Shown piece after piece: positions 24,894-37,680 of a stretch of DNA of 61,418 bases. A program made the position numbers and the translations under genes. The DNA is from Phoronis australis (Eukaryota > Phoronida > Phoronidae): positions 1 to 61,418 of the forward strand of contig NMRA01001061.1 of NCBI GenBank assembly GCA_002633005.1. Reading direction: 5' to 3'. Positions within the stretch are counted from its first letter, which is position 1; each line of letters begins with the position of its first letter. The notes under the pieces are model-generated. The model was not told the origin of the DNA, made no database searches, and saw only the letters and a list, made by a program, of their open reading frames with translations.

Positions 24894-25410
24894 ATGAGCG
24901 CTGCATATATGCCACGAAGTCGGAAAGAATTCACGAAATCGGCCTTTGCTACCAGCTCTACCGATGTTTCTGACCCATTTTACACAGTTCTTAATCCTTC
25001 GGAAACAGGTAGTAACTAAATTCTTTGTCTCGCTAACTGTTATTGTAGCAGCCAGGCACGCAACACGTACATGTATAACCTCCCTGTGGCCGGTTCGCCC
25101 CCACGATTGACGACGTATTTGTTTACTGAAAAATACCGACTTAACCACAATGCAACATTCTGACCCATTTCCAATATGGCGGCGTTGCAACTCCGCTATT
25201 GGTCAAATTCTACATACAATTTTCACTTTAACCGTTCATAGTGGTAACACGTTATTATATATGTAGTATGATTACAGCGTCACACGTCCACAAGGAGGTT
25301 GTCCGCAATTCATCTAAGTTTAAGTGTGTACCGGAGGAGTCCAGCTCTAAAGAAGTTGTGCTGTTTAAGGGGACGATTCTTTGTGTAATGACACTTCTGA
25401 TAGGGTGCTA
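24894..25410 (+). CDS. Candidate small two-exon gene with one C-terminal membrane segment
   Basis: The ATG at 24894 (tcaaaATGAG) opens exon 1 (24894-25008), which ends at ACAG|GTAGTA in phase 1. An acceptor, attacag, at 25276-25277 starts an open segment whose first two bases complete the codon. The joined frame runs to TAG 25408-25410, giving an 82-aa peptide with a Ser/Thr-rich polar N-terminus and a hydrophobic end (LFKGTILCVMTLLIG) that could anchor in a membrane. An ETS-like ccggaaat lies about 50 bp upstream. A further exon is possible. I do not recognise it; any similarity to small TMEM-type proteins is weak. The matched splice phase is the main support. Confidence 0.28.
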
Positions 25411-26032
25411 GGAATTCTAGTTGTATTTTGGATGAGACTGCCGGTGATAACCAATTTGTGTTGCGCAGATCCGCCACGGACAGGAAATCGCCAGAGAGGT
25501 ACATTGCCCAGGGCCAATGAACATTGAGTTGTTTGTTGATTATATTTCTAAGCTTGTCTACACAGTTTTTTGGTCTTTTGTAGGGTCTAGCCAAATGAAA
25601 GAGGTGTAACATTGACAGTAAGGACTTATAATACTTTCAGTCTCAGGTATAGATAGCGCTAGTAGCGTTTCAGACAGCCATCTCAACTGAATCGTGTTGC
25701 CTTCGTCTCAAATCAATTACTGTGTCACAGTTAATATCAGTTTACCAGCTCTTGTTTGTCTTTCATACAGTACAAGAGGGGAAAATGGAAATAACACCAT
25801 TTAATAGCGCAGAGATTTTCTAACCACGATGTTTGAATATTCAGTTACAGGTTCCTGGTGACGGCTTCTGAGCCTAAAACATTGCGCGATTATATGAGAC
25901 CATATTTATGCAAAATCGTTGGCTCCGAAGCTTGGCGACAGAACACAAGCTCGACATATTACATGAGGGTTATGTTGCCTGTGTTCGGAAAAAGATAAAT
26001 CAACACGTTGGAGAAAACTGTAAAGGCACACG
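25411..26032. other. 5' flank of receptor copy 2
   Basis: Homology with the copy 1 flank starts near 25840 (about 7640 in copy 1), with shared gaagcttggc-acagaacac and cgcttctgag-like blocks. This interval should hold the promoter and 5' untranslated region. Both flanks have a possible acceptor (tttttcag in copy 1, gttacag in copy 2) that could end a 5'-UTR intron. No TATA box is certain. Confidence 0.4.
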
Positions 26033-29000
26033 ATGGAGCAAAATCTGTTCGTATTGACAATTACACTTTTCGAGTGCTGTCAGCGCAGTTCAGCTACAAG
26101 AACAGAATTATCCTTTGGATATACGAATGCAATTAGTTCACAAGGCAACGAAACTGCATGGTTTGTTGAAGTTCATAAAGGTTTTGCTGCACATTTAACA
26201 GTTGTAGAATTCGTCTTTGAAAACAATACTACCTGCAGTTTGGCTAATTTACAACTGTTTATCAACGGTGATAGACATTCACTGTGTACAAGGCCTTCAG
26301 TAGAAGACGTTTTTACCACATATAATAACATGTCAATTCTACTATATCGCAAGTATCCTTCGGTTGGCGTCCGCCTTTTTCTGGTCGTTGAATCCTTCCT
26401 GTTGCGCGAACAAATGTCGCATTTTTGTTACCACACGGTGTCTGAAGCAGGTGGAGATATCGGTATTCTTCAACCCGGTCCCGAAACAACCGTGACATTC
26501 CCATTGGAGTGCAGTTGGAACATCACTGGACTTCCTGGCCACACTATTGACGTCATCATTTCACATTTTGTTACCTCAACCAATACTCCCGGATGTTCAA
26601 GTGAAAACATTAAGATATACGAGGCAAGAAATAAGTCTTTTCACTTAATCGAAAAGGCATGTGGTGAAAAATTTCCGTGGAATGTATCATCCTCAAGTAG
26701 GGCGCTTTTGATAACTATTACACTGAGACAAGTTGGCTGGCAATTCAACGCTACTTACAAATTGTGGAATTTTTCAATACTTGAAAAAGGTGTTGGATTC
26801 GTGATGTTGGATAGCAAATCATACAAACCAAACAGGAGAGATTTTTTTTATAAAGATCCGCCGTTTTCTTTTGCAATGCACACCCGGATGCTTTATTTGT
26901 ATTTGTGGTATATTGCGGTTCCATTTAATCTTGTTCTTCAGAGTTCTGTCACTGTGACGAATGTAAGACCATTTCAAGAGCTCCACATTTCCTTCTATGA
27001 AGGACCAAAAGTTTGGTCTTTCATGCAAACTACTCAAATTTCATTGAGAAACGTTACCAATTGCTTTAATCCTATTAACGCAATGATATTCCATGGCTTA
27101 TTAAGAATTCAGCTAGACGCACGTGCAGTTACGAAAGATTTTTCATTAAATATTTCATACGAGGGTAAAAGAGATCAAAACCAAGTGTCATGTTGGTATT
27201 TTTCACTGATGAATGGAGAATCCGCGATCACAGTAAGTCGTATTCCGTTAAAAGTTTCACTTTTTTATGTTGATTGGGTGATACATGGTCCAACACATTG
27301 TGTCTGGCGTTTTAAAGCCAGAAGAAAAACATTCTTTTTAAAGCTTTCTTTTACCCGAATTCACTTGATAGCACTTGAAAACTGTGGTTATCAGGGACTG
27401 GTTTTATACGATGGGGAAGACATAACTTCTGACACGTTTGGGCCGATATGTGGAAATTTTTCAACAAACAATTCAAATTTAACAACGGGTCACATCATAT
27501 CGTCTTTTGTAAGCTCCTCATCGTACCTAACCATTGGGTACTACTCCCTCATACCCAACTATCGTAAAGCGGAAGTGACTGGTTATATAGAAGAATTCGA
27601 GTGCAAAGGAATTATGGTCCGAAACCACACTGTTAATATACAATTACATGTAGCTGCTTGCCTAGCTGTCCAACAGAATGTTTTCGGTGGAAGATACGAG
27701 TTTGTGGACGTTAACCTACAGATAAGTCCAAATATTTCCGGAATAAACATTTATAAACGATTCGCAGACACAATGCGAATGTTAAAAAGTCGAAGTTGTT
27801 TTCACTATATTTCATTTGTCAACAAAATGCCAGAATGTTTCAAGGATGAAACCCGGCTCGTGTCCAATGAACTTGTCCTAAACTTCTATGGAGATCACCT
27901 ACGCCTTATGCGTATTCACTCACTGCTTGGGTGGTTGGATGTAAATTTTCTGTTTGTGTTTGACATACACGAGTCTGATGTACCAGTGAAACGGAGTTTT
28001 GATATATACCAGCCGTACAGAACGACCATGGCTTATGGCTCTTTCGTGTCTGCTTTCGGATCTTTGCATCAGCCAGAGAACATTTTCTTTGCTTCCTGGG
28101 AATTAACCTATGGCATAAGCACGCATGCGTGTTTCAGTGAATTTGGTAGTCCGTCTAAGTTCGAATTGAATGTTTCCGGCTATTGTAGATTGTCAGAAAG
28201 TATAACAATCACCGAGTCGGTTTCGTCGACAGCGTGCAATGATTACATGCACTTTTATCACAGATATCGGGCTACAGTCACAGATGTCTATAAGCCGCTA
28301 TGTTCTAAATATAACAAAGATCCGTTCCAAATGTTGACTGTCGCGGCTGACCAGATAGAAATAAAGTATCAAAGTAGCAACAATTTTGACCCTCCACTGA
28401 TAATGGACTACCGACTTTTAAAACCCGATAGCGTACCAGATGGCAGCGATCTGCATTGTTCTTCGACAGATGAAGTTTATTTCAGTGAAAAGTGTTACAA
28501 ACTTTATGTCGGTATAGAAATGTATCCTCCTCATACATGGCACAGTGCTTCGGAGAAGTGCATCGGCAATGGTGGAGATCTGTTGGCCATAAACACAAAA
28601 GAGGAATATGAATTCATATTATTGATGCTGAAAACAAAATGGAAACGAAAACTGTATTCCACAATAAATTACGTCGTACTGTTCCTAGGATTAAACACTA
28701 ACGCCGAACACTGTTATCGATGGAACGATGGTAATCCGCTCGTGTATTCTAAATGGTACATTCCTGGAGATAACGCCGCTCCCTACACCAAATCAAAGTT
28801 TGACTGGTATGCCCATTTGGGTTCGATTATTTCCGACCAACACTACCAACCGTTAAATGATCCAGGAAGCAATTGTGCCGTAATGGTTGTGCAGAACCCT
28901 TACGTTGGTGGCAGCTGGTTTTCCATCTCCTGCAACTACAGATTTCCTTACATCAGCATAATCTGTGAAAATTTAAAGCCGAAACAGTATCCAGGAACCT

Positions 29001-29559
29001 TTTCAACGACATTGAAAACATGGGGTTTTCTAGGTACCAGTAAGAAATGCCGCGAGTCGTGGACCTATTTTAATGACAGTTGTTTCCGACTAGAAACTAG
29101 TCTCAGAAATAGAGATTCTCCTTTGCCATATTCTATAGCCACCACCATGTGCTCAAACATCGGAGGCGCGGTGTCCTCGCCAAATACAATGGCTTCAACT
29201 ATATTAATGTCAGGTTTTAGATTTCATCCTGATTATGGCCCAGTTTGGATCTTAAAAGCATCAACATGCAGACTACTGCAATCTCCAAAAATTGACAGTA
29301 GTATGTTTGAAAATCCGGAGTTTGCTTGGGAAATTGTTGATGTTGACTGCGACGAAGATTTTTCAAATCAATTTCCGGTGCCGTTAAGTGTGTTGTGTCA
29401 AATCAGTTCAGAAGAGTTGACTAGAAGCTGCTCAAACTCCCAATGGGCTTGCAGTGATGGCACGTGCATCTCGGAGGTGGCATTGTGTGACGGTGCATAC
29501 GACTGCAAAGATGCAAGTGATGAGATGAGATGCAGTCAGTACGTCAAGCAGGAATTCAG
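26033..29559 (+). CDS. Receptor copy 2, exon 1: CUB / C-type lectin / LDLa ectodomain
   Basis: The start at ATG 26033 gives a signal peptide (MEQNLFVLTITLFECC...). Order of parts: CUB-like (about 18-125), canonical CUB (about 131-245, ...LECSWNITGLPG...CGEKFPW...), a linker with FYEGP (about 320), a third CUB-like domain (about 421-525, ending IEEFECKG), a poorly conserved middle region, a C-type-lectin-like domain (about 807-980), a degenerate second lectin fold (about 1005-1123) and LDLa 1 (about 1132-1168). The exon ends AATTCAG|GTAAAA in phase 2. It is intact, closely related to copy 1 and much less close to copy 3. The lectin domain keeps the WND-like RWNDGNP and the closing cysteines but no EPN or QPD, so calcium-dependent sugar binding is doubtful. 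It is presumably extracellular; the ligand is unknown. Confidence 0.88.
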
Positions 29560-31776
29560 GTAAAATTGGAGGTTTCGCGCATTTATAATATCACGACATA
29601 CATGTCGTTGCTTGTGACGCAGTCCGATGGTGTTTGAGTATTTTACGCCAATAAAGAGACCCATGGTCCCTTTTTAATTCATATATGGTATGACATCGGA
29701 AAGAATTTTATTTTGATAGGGTTTCAATCTTTGTTCTTCGCTTCAGTATAAAATGAACACGATTCTTGTGACTATAAATGTCCTTAAAGTTTAGTAAAAA
29801 GAAAGCACCTTTTTCATAATACTTATTCTCCCAGGGTATCATCTAACGAGAATAGATTTTCAACAGATATGATGTTGGGTTTTTAAAGATTTTCACATTT
29901 TTAATTCACATGGATCTATTTATTTTAAACTGAAAATAAATTTTGCATTCTAACCGCTGACCATTCCTAGAAACGATTTTTTTCAAATCCAATATATGTT
30001 TTTATCTTGCATATCTGTAGGGGATATGTACTACGATAACTGGACATCCTGAGTTCAGTTATTCAATTCACGATTACTTTAACGTTCTCGTTAAAATTTA
30101 GCTGTTGTGAGACCTATTTTGTTACTGTAACGTGAATCGGCTCGAGCAATTAAGTATACGTCTTAATTCACGTTCACGTGGATTTGCAAAACCTTTCTAG
30201 TGACTGCATGTCAACTTTGCTGGTCCCGCCTTAGTCGGTAGACCAAGACTTAGAGATCTGAGTATTGGCAAGTTCCACCTATGCGTCCAATTAAGAGATA
30301 TACTTGGTCTAAAATAAATTGTTTGGCGTCATCCAGAATTAGGTAGCATTAGTGTACCTAAGGTTGACTCCCCCACAATATATGTGTTGAATAAACAAGT
30401 ATTCCATGGTCGTGCCCGTTATAATCAAAGAAATTGCAGGCTAATTACTTACATGTATCTCTGGCATTGCTTGCTCGAATTTGTCAGAAACACAACATAT
30501 AGCGACGATGTGACCATGAAGTACCTGTTGCTTGAAAATTACCAAATGTTTTTAAGAACGAGTTTTGTGGCGAAAATGATCTGCCGCAACTCACTGACCC
30601 GTAAGTAGTACCATGGTGTGATGTTGAGGAATAATAACACTGCATGATGCTGACTTTCTGATCCCGCGAGGTATGTCATTAGTGCAAGTGTCACGCAATT
30701 GCAGAATGTTTTGTTTTCACATTTACACATTGTCTGTGAATAAAACTGCACTTTGTTTAGTTTGCATATTGGTAAAATAGTATCGTCGTTTAATTCCCCT
30801 TATATATTAGCTAATACAGAAGAGATGCAAATGCATTTTTAAGTCAAAGACGTAAACGGGTGGCGCTGCGATCGTGCCACTTTTTACTGAATCGCGCGTG
30901 CGCAAAATTTTGATCCTAAGTTGTTTAGTTTACCAGCGTATTCACATGTCGAGCTAAAGACCGACTTGGGTGCATGCAAAATCTGGGAACACGAACTTTA
31001 AAATTAGCGCGTAAGTAAACAACGACATATTTATCCAACGTTTCGGTTTATTACTCTAAACCATTGTCAAGGAAACAGTTTCTGAAAAGAACATATGTAC
31101 ACTATAGTTACATGACGACTAGAAAAAACAATGCCAATCAGGATTTCAGAGAATGGAGCTTTCAAAACAGTATGTGGCAGTGTTAAAGGCTCCAGAAACA
31201 AATGTCAAAATGCATTTAGCGAATCAGTGGAATAAAAGGCGTCTTTCCGTTACTCACATAAACGTAGAAGAGTCGTCACGTTTGTCGACTTTTTTCGGTT
31301 CCTGTCGAACGATTTTCTCTAAACTTTGCAATACGAATTCTCAGAAATGTTCCAATGCATTTTTATGAAACTTGGCAAAACAATTATGTAATTTTCAATC
31401 TCAAAAAACTGTCATGGGCTTTTAAGTTGACATACATTTCTCGTTTTCCAAGACAGTAACTTTTACCAGTGCTGTTTTTCTCACGTGCACGTGCTATTTT
31501 TGTAATTTCCTTGTTTTCAAATATCTTCAAATCGATGTTCATTTCGAAGAATAAGCCAAATTTAAAATGGCCACGACAGTGGTATATTCAAGGCTGTTGT
31601 TTGCCATGTTGAAAGGTTTATATGTTATTCTAGCCCTATTTCCAACTTTCTTTCAGGAAAATTATTCCCTAACTTCCAATAATTACATGTAAATTGAACA
31701 AACTCATATCAATGTAGTTTATAGAGAACGCACTCTTACTCAAACAATGTTTAGTGAAAAGACGTATTTTATTTAG
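29560..31776 (+). other. Intron of receptor copy 2 (phase 2, inside LDLa 2)
   Basis: The donor GT is at 29560 and the acceptor TTTAG ends at 31776. At 2217 bp it is more than twice the copy 1 intron. The sequence that immediately follows the donor in copy 1 (tgactgcatgtcaactttg) lies about 640 bp inside this intron (near 30201), so one copy has gained or lost DNA next to the donor. No terminal repeats were found. Confidence 0.85.
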
Positions 31777-33976
31777 GTGCAGAAATGACAAACAAGTAAG
31801 CTTATCTCTGGTCTGCGACTTCATGGATGATTGCGGAGATGGGTCAGATGAGGCCGACTGTCGCTTCCCTCCTTGTTTATCCGATCAGTTCAGGTGCTTG
31901 TCAGGTCAGTGTATAGCAAGAGATCAAACATGCGATTTCAAAAAACAATGTTTCGATGGATCAGACGAGACAGAAGAAGTGTGTGACTGGCAACATAATT
32001 GTTCTTATTTGAATGGATTCCAGTGCTCCAGTGGCACTTGTATTGAGAAAAATAAGATGCAAAACTTGAAAGTAGATTGTGCAGGTTACCTCCAAGAAGA
32101 CGAAGCTTACGTTGACTATGATAAATTCTTCGGCTTAGGAGTTTTAAGTCCATATTGTTCTTCGTCTACGAAATCCATCTGTAAACTTAACCATTCAGCT
32201 TGTTTTGAAAGAAGTCATGCTTGCGTATACGATAAAGCTAATTCAGACAGAGGCTGTGGTGACAATAGTCATCTCATCAACTGCGTCAGCTTCCAATGTC
32301 CTGGGTTGTTTAAATGTCCCGGGAGTTACTGTGTTCCTCGCCATGCGGTATGCGACGGATCGTGGGACTGCGTGGGAGGTTACGATGAACTTGACTGTCA
32401 CAACTACTCTTGCCCAGGATCGTATCGCTGTCACAGGGAAATGAAATGTATTGATCAAGAGAAAGTGTGTGACGGAATAAGGGATTGTTTCAAAGGAGAC
32501 GACGAAAAGTTGTGCGATCTGAATATAACATGCCCGCACTCATGTCATTGCATTGGATACGTTTTGGACTGTAGGAACCGTAACCTTCATTTCTTGCCTG
32601 ACGGTTCTAAGTACATGCGGGCCATAGGTTTCGCTAACAATTCTATAACCCTAACAAACCATACATTCTCAGAGCACTACATGCTCCATAAGCTAGACCT
32701 CTCTTTTAACGGGATAACCACCATCCACGACTTTGTATTTGAAGATCTAAGTAACTTATTCCATTTAAATCTTTGCGGTAATCATTTGGCTGAAATTGCG
32801 CTTCCCATTTTCAAAGGTTTGCGGATAATCACTTTGAATATTTCCTTGAACGACCTTCGCCTTATAACGGCTGAAGGGTTCGGTGGCTTGCGCAATCAAA
32901 TCGCTATTGACATGCGGCACAATAACAAATTTCTTGAAGTTAATCCAGAAGCATTCGGCGGAATCAATATCACAAAACTTGAAGGGGACAGTTTCAGATT
33001 CTGTTGTTTGTTACAAGACAAGGCTCAAAACGTTGCTTGTAGTCCTGAGAAAGATCCATTTTCGTCATGTTCTGACTTGATGCCCAATCACTTTCTACGA
33101 GCTGCATTGTGGGTTTTTGGATTACTTGCCTTATTTGGTAATCTAAGTGTCTCGATATGGAGATTTAGAACGTCTTTAAAATCTGTCACTTCCGTCCTCA
33201 TTGTAATATTGGCATTTTCTGATTTTTTGACAGGAGTTTACATGCTAATTATCGCTGGCGCCGATTATTATTATTTACAGCGAGGACAATATTTTCTTTA
33301 CGATCCTGCATGGCGGAACAGTCTTGTTTGTCAAACAGCTGGGTTTTTGGCTTTTTTCTCCAGCGAAATGTCTGTGTCGACAATGTTGGTCATTACTATT
33401 GATCGTTTGATATCGTTAATCTTTACTTTCAAAGTTCCACCTTTGATAGTTCGCCAGGCACTCTTCATGATGATCACGTTTGCTGTTATTTGGGCAACAA
33501 TGGCGACACTTCCGCTCACACGTTTGGAATATTTCGGTAACGGGAATTACTTCTACGGCGCCACATCGATGTGTCTACCGTTCACCTTGACATCAGCAGG
33601 CGACTTTACGTGGTTCAAGTTAGCTATATTTGTTGCTTTCAATTTCGGTGCCTTTGTGTTTATTGCCGTGAGCTATTTAGCGATATTTATACGCGTCAAA
33701 AGTAGCAGGAAAGCTTCTGGTCAGAAAACCAATGACCAAGAGATAAAGCTAGCTAAGAAGGTCAGTATTCTGGTCATGACTGATTTCTGTTGTTGGATGC
33801 CGGTGGTGATCGCTGGGATCATGGCGGCTTTAGGTGTTGATATTTCTCCGGAGTTTGTTGCCTGGATGGCTGCTATCATACTTCCCGTAAACGCAGCGTT
33901 TAATCCTTATCTATATACCGTTTCGTCACTCAGTTGCAGGAAGGGAAGGTCGAATTCGGCTACCTGTCAGTCTTAA
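31777..33976 (+). CDS. Receptor copy 2, exon 2: LDLa repeats, LRRs and complete 7TM domain
   Basis: It completes LDLa 2 (FRCRNDKQ...DGSDEADC), followed by an LDLa (DQFRCLSGQC), a degenerate LDLa-like unit, two more LDLa modules, an LRR N-cap (CPHSCHCIG, about residue 1428), about five LRRs and a Cys-rich C-cap, then seven membrane helices (about 1612-1885). Class A landmarks: LAFSD in TM2, Cys before TM3 (SLVCQTAG), IDRLISL, DFCCWMP in TM6 and NAAFNPYLYT in TM7. The whole protein is 1908 aa. The layout matches GRL101-like receptors, related to RXFP/LGR, with added CUB and lectin modules. The cytoplasmic tail ends early (CRKGRSNSATCQS): the codon matching GAA of copy 1 is TAA here. A possible poly-A signal, ATTAAA, is at 34366. 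Confidence 0.9.
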
Positions 33977-36900
33977 TTGAGCACTGTTAGTAGGTCTCAG
34001 TCATGACTGTAGGGATGCTTTAGTCTCGGATTGACAATAGGTGGGGTTCAAATAGGCCATGTGCTGTAGTTCCAGTGTTTCCATCCTGTGACCATGACAT
34101 GGGCGTAGCTTTCGTGAAAATCACGAATTTTAGTTGCGTATTTTCGAAGAGAAGCAGATTTATATGTTCTCATATTTTAACATGGTTTAGCAACAGGTGG
34201 CGTTGTGTGCTGCTCCTTTGGCCAATCCCAAACTTTCAACAAAAGAGTGAAGATGTCCTTTCGGATGGTCCAAACCACCGAAAGTTTCACCTTCTATGTG
34301 CATTGCCAGAGGGCGGTGAAATTAAGTTTTCTTTTGAAGTTTCAAGTTTGCTTCAATTTTGTTGAATTAAAATGATTAGAGTTCACCATATGAAAGATTT
34401 AGAATTTAAAAATACAAGGAATCTTTGAACATCAACATGAAAGTTTAGCCATTTTTGAAAATCAAGTGACTCCCAAGTACACCTATTGAGGATTTTGAAG
34501 TGTGTCGTTTTAAGCTTATGTTATTTTCAGTTTTGTTAAATACATATCTGTTAACATATTCTAGATTATCTTAATAATTTAAAAAATATTTGGAATTATA
34601 GATTCGATTTCGCCACCAAGTGAAACTCAAACCTTCGTTAATCTCTCATAAATTTGCTTATTATTGTCAAAAATAAATTCTGTACATTCTAAGACATTTT
34701 GCAACTTATTGAAATATTGTTTGTAGTATCATTCCTGATGGACATGTACATGTAACGTCATTGGTTTTCAATTTGTTTTATTCCGTGTTCAGTATACAAA
34801 ATTAGTAACAATCCTTGGAATTTTGTAGGTTAAGCAAGGATACTCTTCACTTTTTAAGTATTGTAGTTTGTAATATCAAATACCATCAGAACAAAATTGA
34901 CTTCGCCGAATAATAGCTTCAAAAAGTGTTTTTCATGTCTCCTGTGGGCTATAGCACACCGCTTGACATGAGCCATTGCTAAAACTAGAGGAAATTTCGT
35001 GTTGGAAGTTCAACTGTGAAATCTGACCCAATCACAATGCTTGGGAGAGAAATATTTTCGAATCCCATGTATATTATGACTTAGCAGTGTCCTGGGGGCA
35101 GACATGAACATGAAGTATCGTTATCTGTGTTTTCGATCACAGGAAGCACGTGACTTTAATATGGAAATACTTTTGGGAGTTTTACGTAGAAGACAGTGCT
35201 TAAAGTGAATAAGTAGATGCAACTATTAATGACTCAAAAGCGTATCTTGCCTAAACGCATGATGTGCTATTGGTCGCTTGGCGTGGCGTGAGCTAGTTAA
35301 CTAACTTTTTTTTGAAAATTCTGTTCCCATGGTCAAATTAAGACAATCGATGCAATTTTTATATCGATGAAACTTCTGTGTCGTATAGCCATGTTAGCGA
35401 TCGTGTCTGCATACATGATCAGAATGATTAACTGTTGATGTCTTACGGCTGCACAATAACGTCACAAGAATTGCATTCCAGGACTCGTGATCACCAAACC
35501 CGACTTTTGCCTAAACTCAGAAATTGGTCAATTTCGTGTCACGCTTCAAGTACACTGCAACGTTTCATGCAGTTCAATTTTAGACTCGAATCCAGATGAA
35601 ATTCGGTAATCACGTGGCTTAATGATAAGTGAAGATTAAAATGTGTACGTTGATGTGTTTTGTCATCTCAGAAGGAATGCGTAACGTGAAAAGTAGACTT
35701 AAGAGCACTATTTATTTTTTCCTTTGTTACGTGTATTCGGGTCAGTGTATTTGCAACTTCAGAGACATGAAGCGATATCTGATTTTCTTTTCCCGGGTAG
35801 AAAATGGCCCCTATCATGTAAAGTAATTCGGCGATCACCTGAGATTTACATAACACAGTCAAATTTTGATGGATTGTTCTGTCCTCCCGATTCAATGTCT
35901 CGTTTACAATCATCTTAATTCGTTAGATTTCATCTACGGCGTTGCTATCGTTTTTCAAACACACTGGCTGCACTTGGTTGTCATGCGGTTTAAAGATAAT
36001 CTTTCTTTTGCCTTCAAGAATGCACGAGGATTTGCTTCCCACTATTTGAAATTGAGGCTGGTCAGGTACTCTAATACCGAAAGGTTGTATAATTAAGACG
36101 CTGTAATAGTGATAGTTCATTCCAACATCGGATCAGCCCCCNCCCCCCCCCCCCATCCACCTTCCATCGTCGAGTCAACAAAGGCTTGTAAGAGAAGCAA
36201 GCAGTTCATTACTTTGGTGCGGTCCATTCATAACCAAATCAAATTAGAAAAACAGAAAGCAGGTGGCGATCGGGGACATGACTTGGCCTGTTTCAATAGC
36301 TGGTGTGGGTAGAAAATGGTGTATAATTTCAAAAAAGTGGAAACGAGGAGGGGGTTCCTTTAGAACCACAATTGTGCACTCAATAAAAACTCCATTTTAT
36401 CCCTAAAAATTGCACAAAAGTACATGTATGAATTAATTTGAAGGTTAAGAGAATGACTGGGCACACAGTGTCACTAATCATACTACACCTTTTGTTTAAA
36501 ATTCGAGGCACCCAAGAAACTATGAGCCGAATGACCATGACCCCTCAAGGGTAACTCCAGCGCTGATAGTTGAGAGCTTCTCTTTAGATTTTTTTTTGTT
36601 CTACATCTGTCGCTCTGACTTCCCATTTTCGATTGTCATGGTCTCGTCCCACGCGTATGGTGGTCGCAACTTTGCGCCTACAAAATAATGAGGGTCCCAT
36701 ACATTCACCTATCTCCCGATTCCTACGTCTCTGTTTAGTGGGAGGCGCTCGTTCCCCAATCCCTACAGGTTTGGCACCGCCGTAGATGGAATACCTCGAG
36801 GAGACGATGGCCAAGTTTTCCTGTTTGTCGGCAGAAATCTTCTATTATCGGAGAAATAGAAGCTTGACACACTGTTCATTTAAATAATCTGTTTTACAGT

Positions 36901-37680
36901 TTAGGTAAGATGTAAGAGGTACATGACCCTTTGGATTATGATTGAATCTGATAAACGACGCATTGGTTAATGCATACGCGTGCATGTTAGCCCAAGCGCT
37001 TACATGTGAAGCCGAGCATATGACACCCGTATTGAAAGTATTTGATCAAAATGAAGGAAAATGTTTTACCTTGGCTTTTGAAAGATGGCGGATTTTCTCT
37101 TTACATTGGTTTTTGGCATTCTAAATTAAGAGGCAATTTACAATAGAACGGAGAGTGGGAAACGCAACAATTAAGTTAAAAAGAGTTCGCTTCTCTCTAC
37201 TGAGTCCTTGCACCTACATTTGACACATTAGTTATGAAACACCTTTTTTCGAATGTATTCATGCGTGCAGGGCCTCAATGCACTCGTTTTCAGTACACAG
37301 AAGTTTTGGTAGCGATTCTTCTGTTGATGTCATAATATTCTAATCGGAAATGTCATAATTGGACTCGTAACCAACTTGGATGCTTGTTATACTTGTATGT
37401 CTTGCTGTGTATCATTTGTTCGTGGACTGTTCGTAGAGACTGTTGGAAATTTTGTCGTTCTAAATGAATTTCAAAGAATTTAAATAGTGGAAAATGAGAA
37501 CAAATCTGTGTGAGCTTTGTTTACACGTAGAGAGGAGATTTGGGTGTACTATTAAAGACTTGTATGACCTTAGTTTGAGAACGACCCCAAGGAAAATACA
37601 TGTTGTGTGTAAACTGTTGTGAGATTGAATAAAATATTTATTGAAGTGTTATGTGTTTTGTTTAATACAGTAATAAGACT
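33977..37680. repeat. 3' flank of copy 2, duplicated from the same segment as behind copy 1
   Basis: Homologous to 18912-21450 but longer, because of insertions including the stretch around 34.4-35.2 kb. It contains a poly-C run with an N at 36142. No intact gene is visible, and the short open frames match those of the copy 1 flank only with frameshifts. Homology ends near a shared gt-taatacagt block (about 37670). Confidence 0.65.

Noticed and set aside
24780-25190. 136-codon minus-strand frame
   Set aside because: No domain. It overlaps the better-supported plus-strand ATG and donor arrangement.
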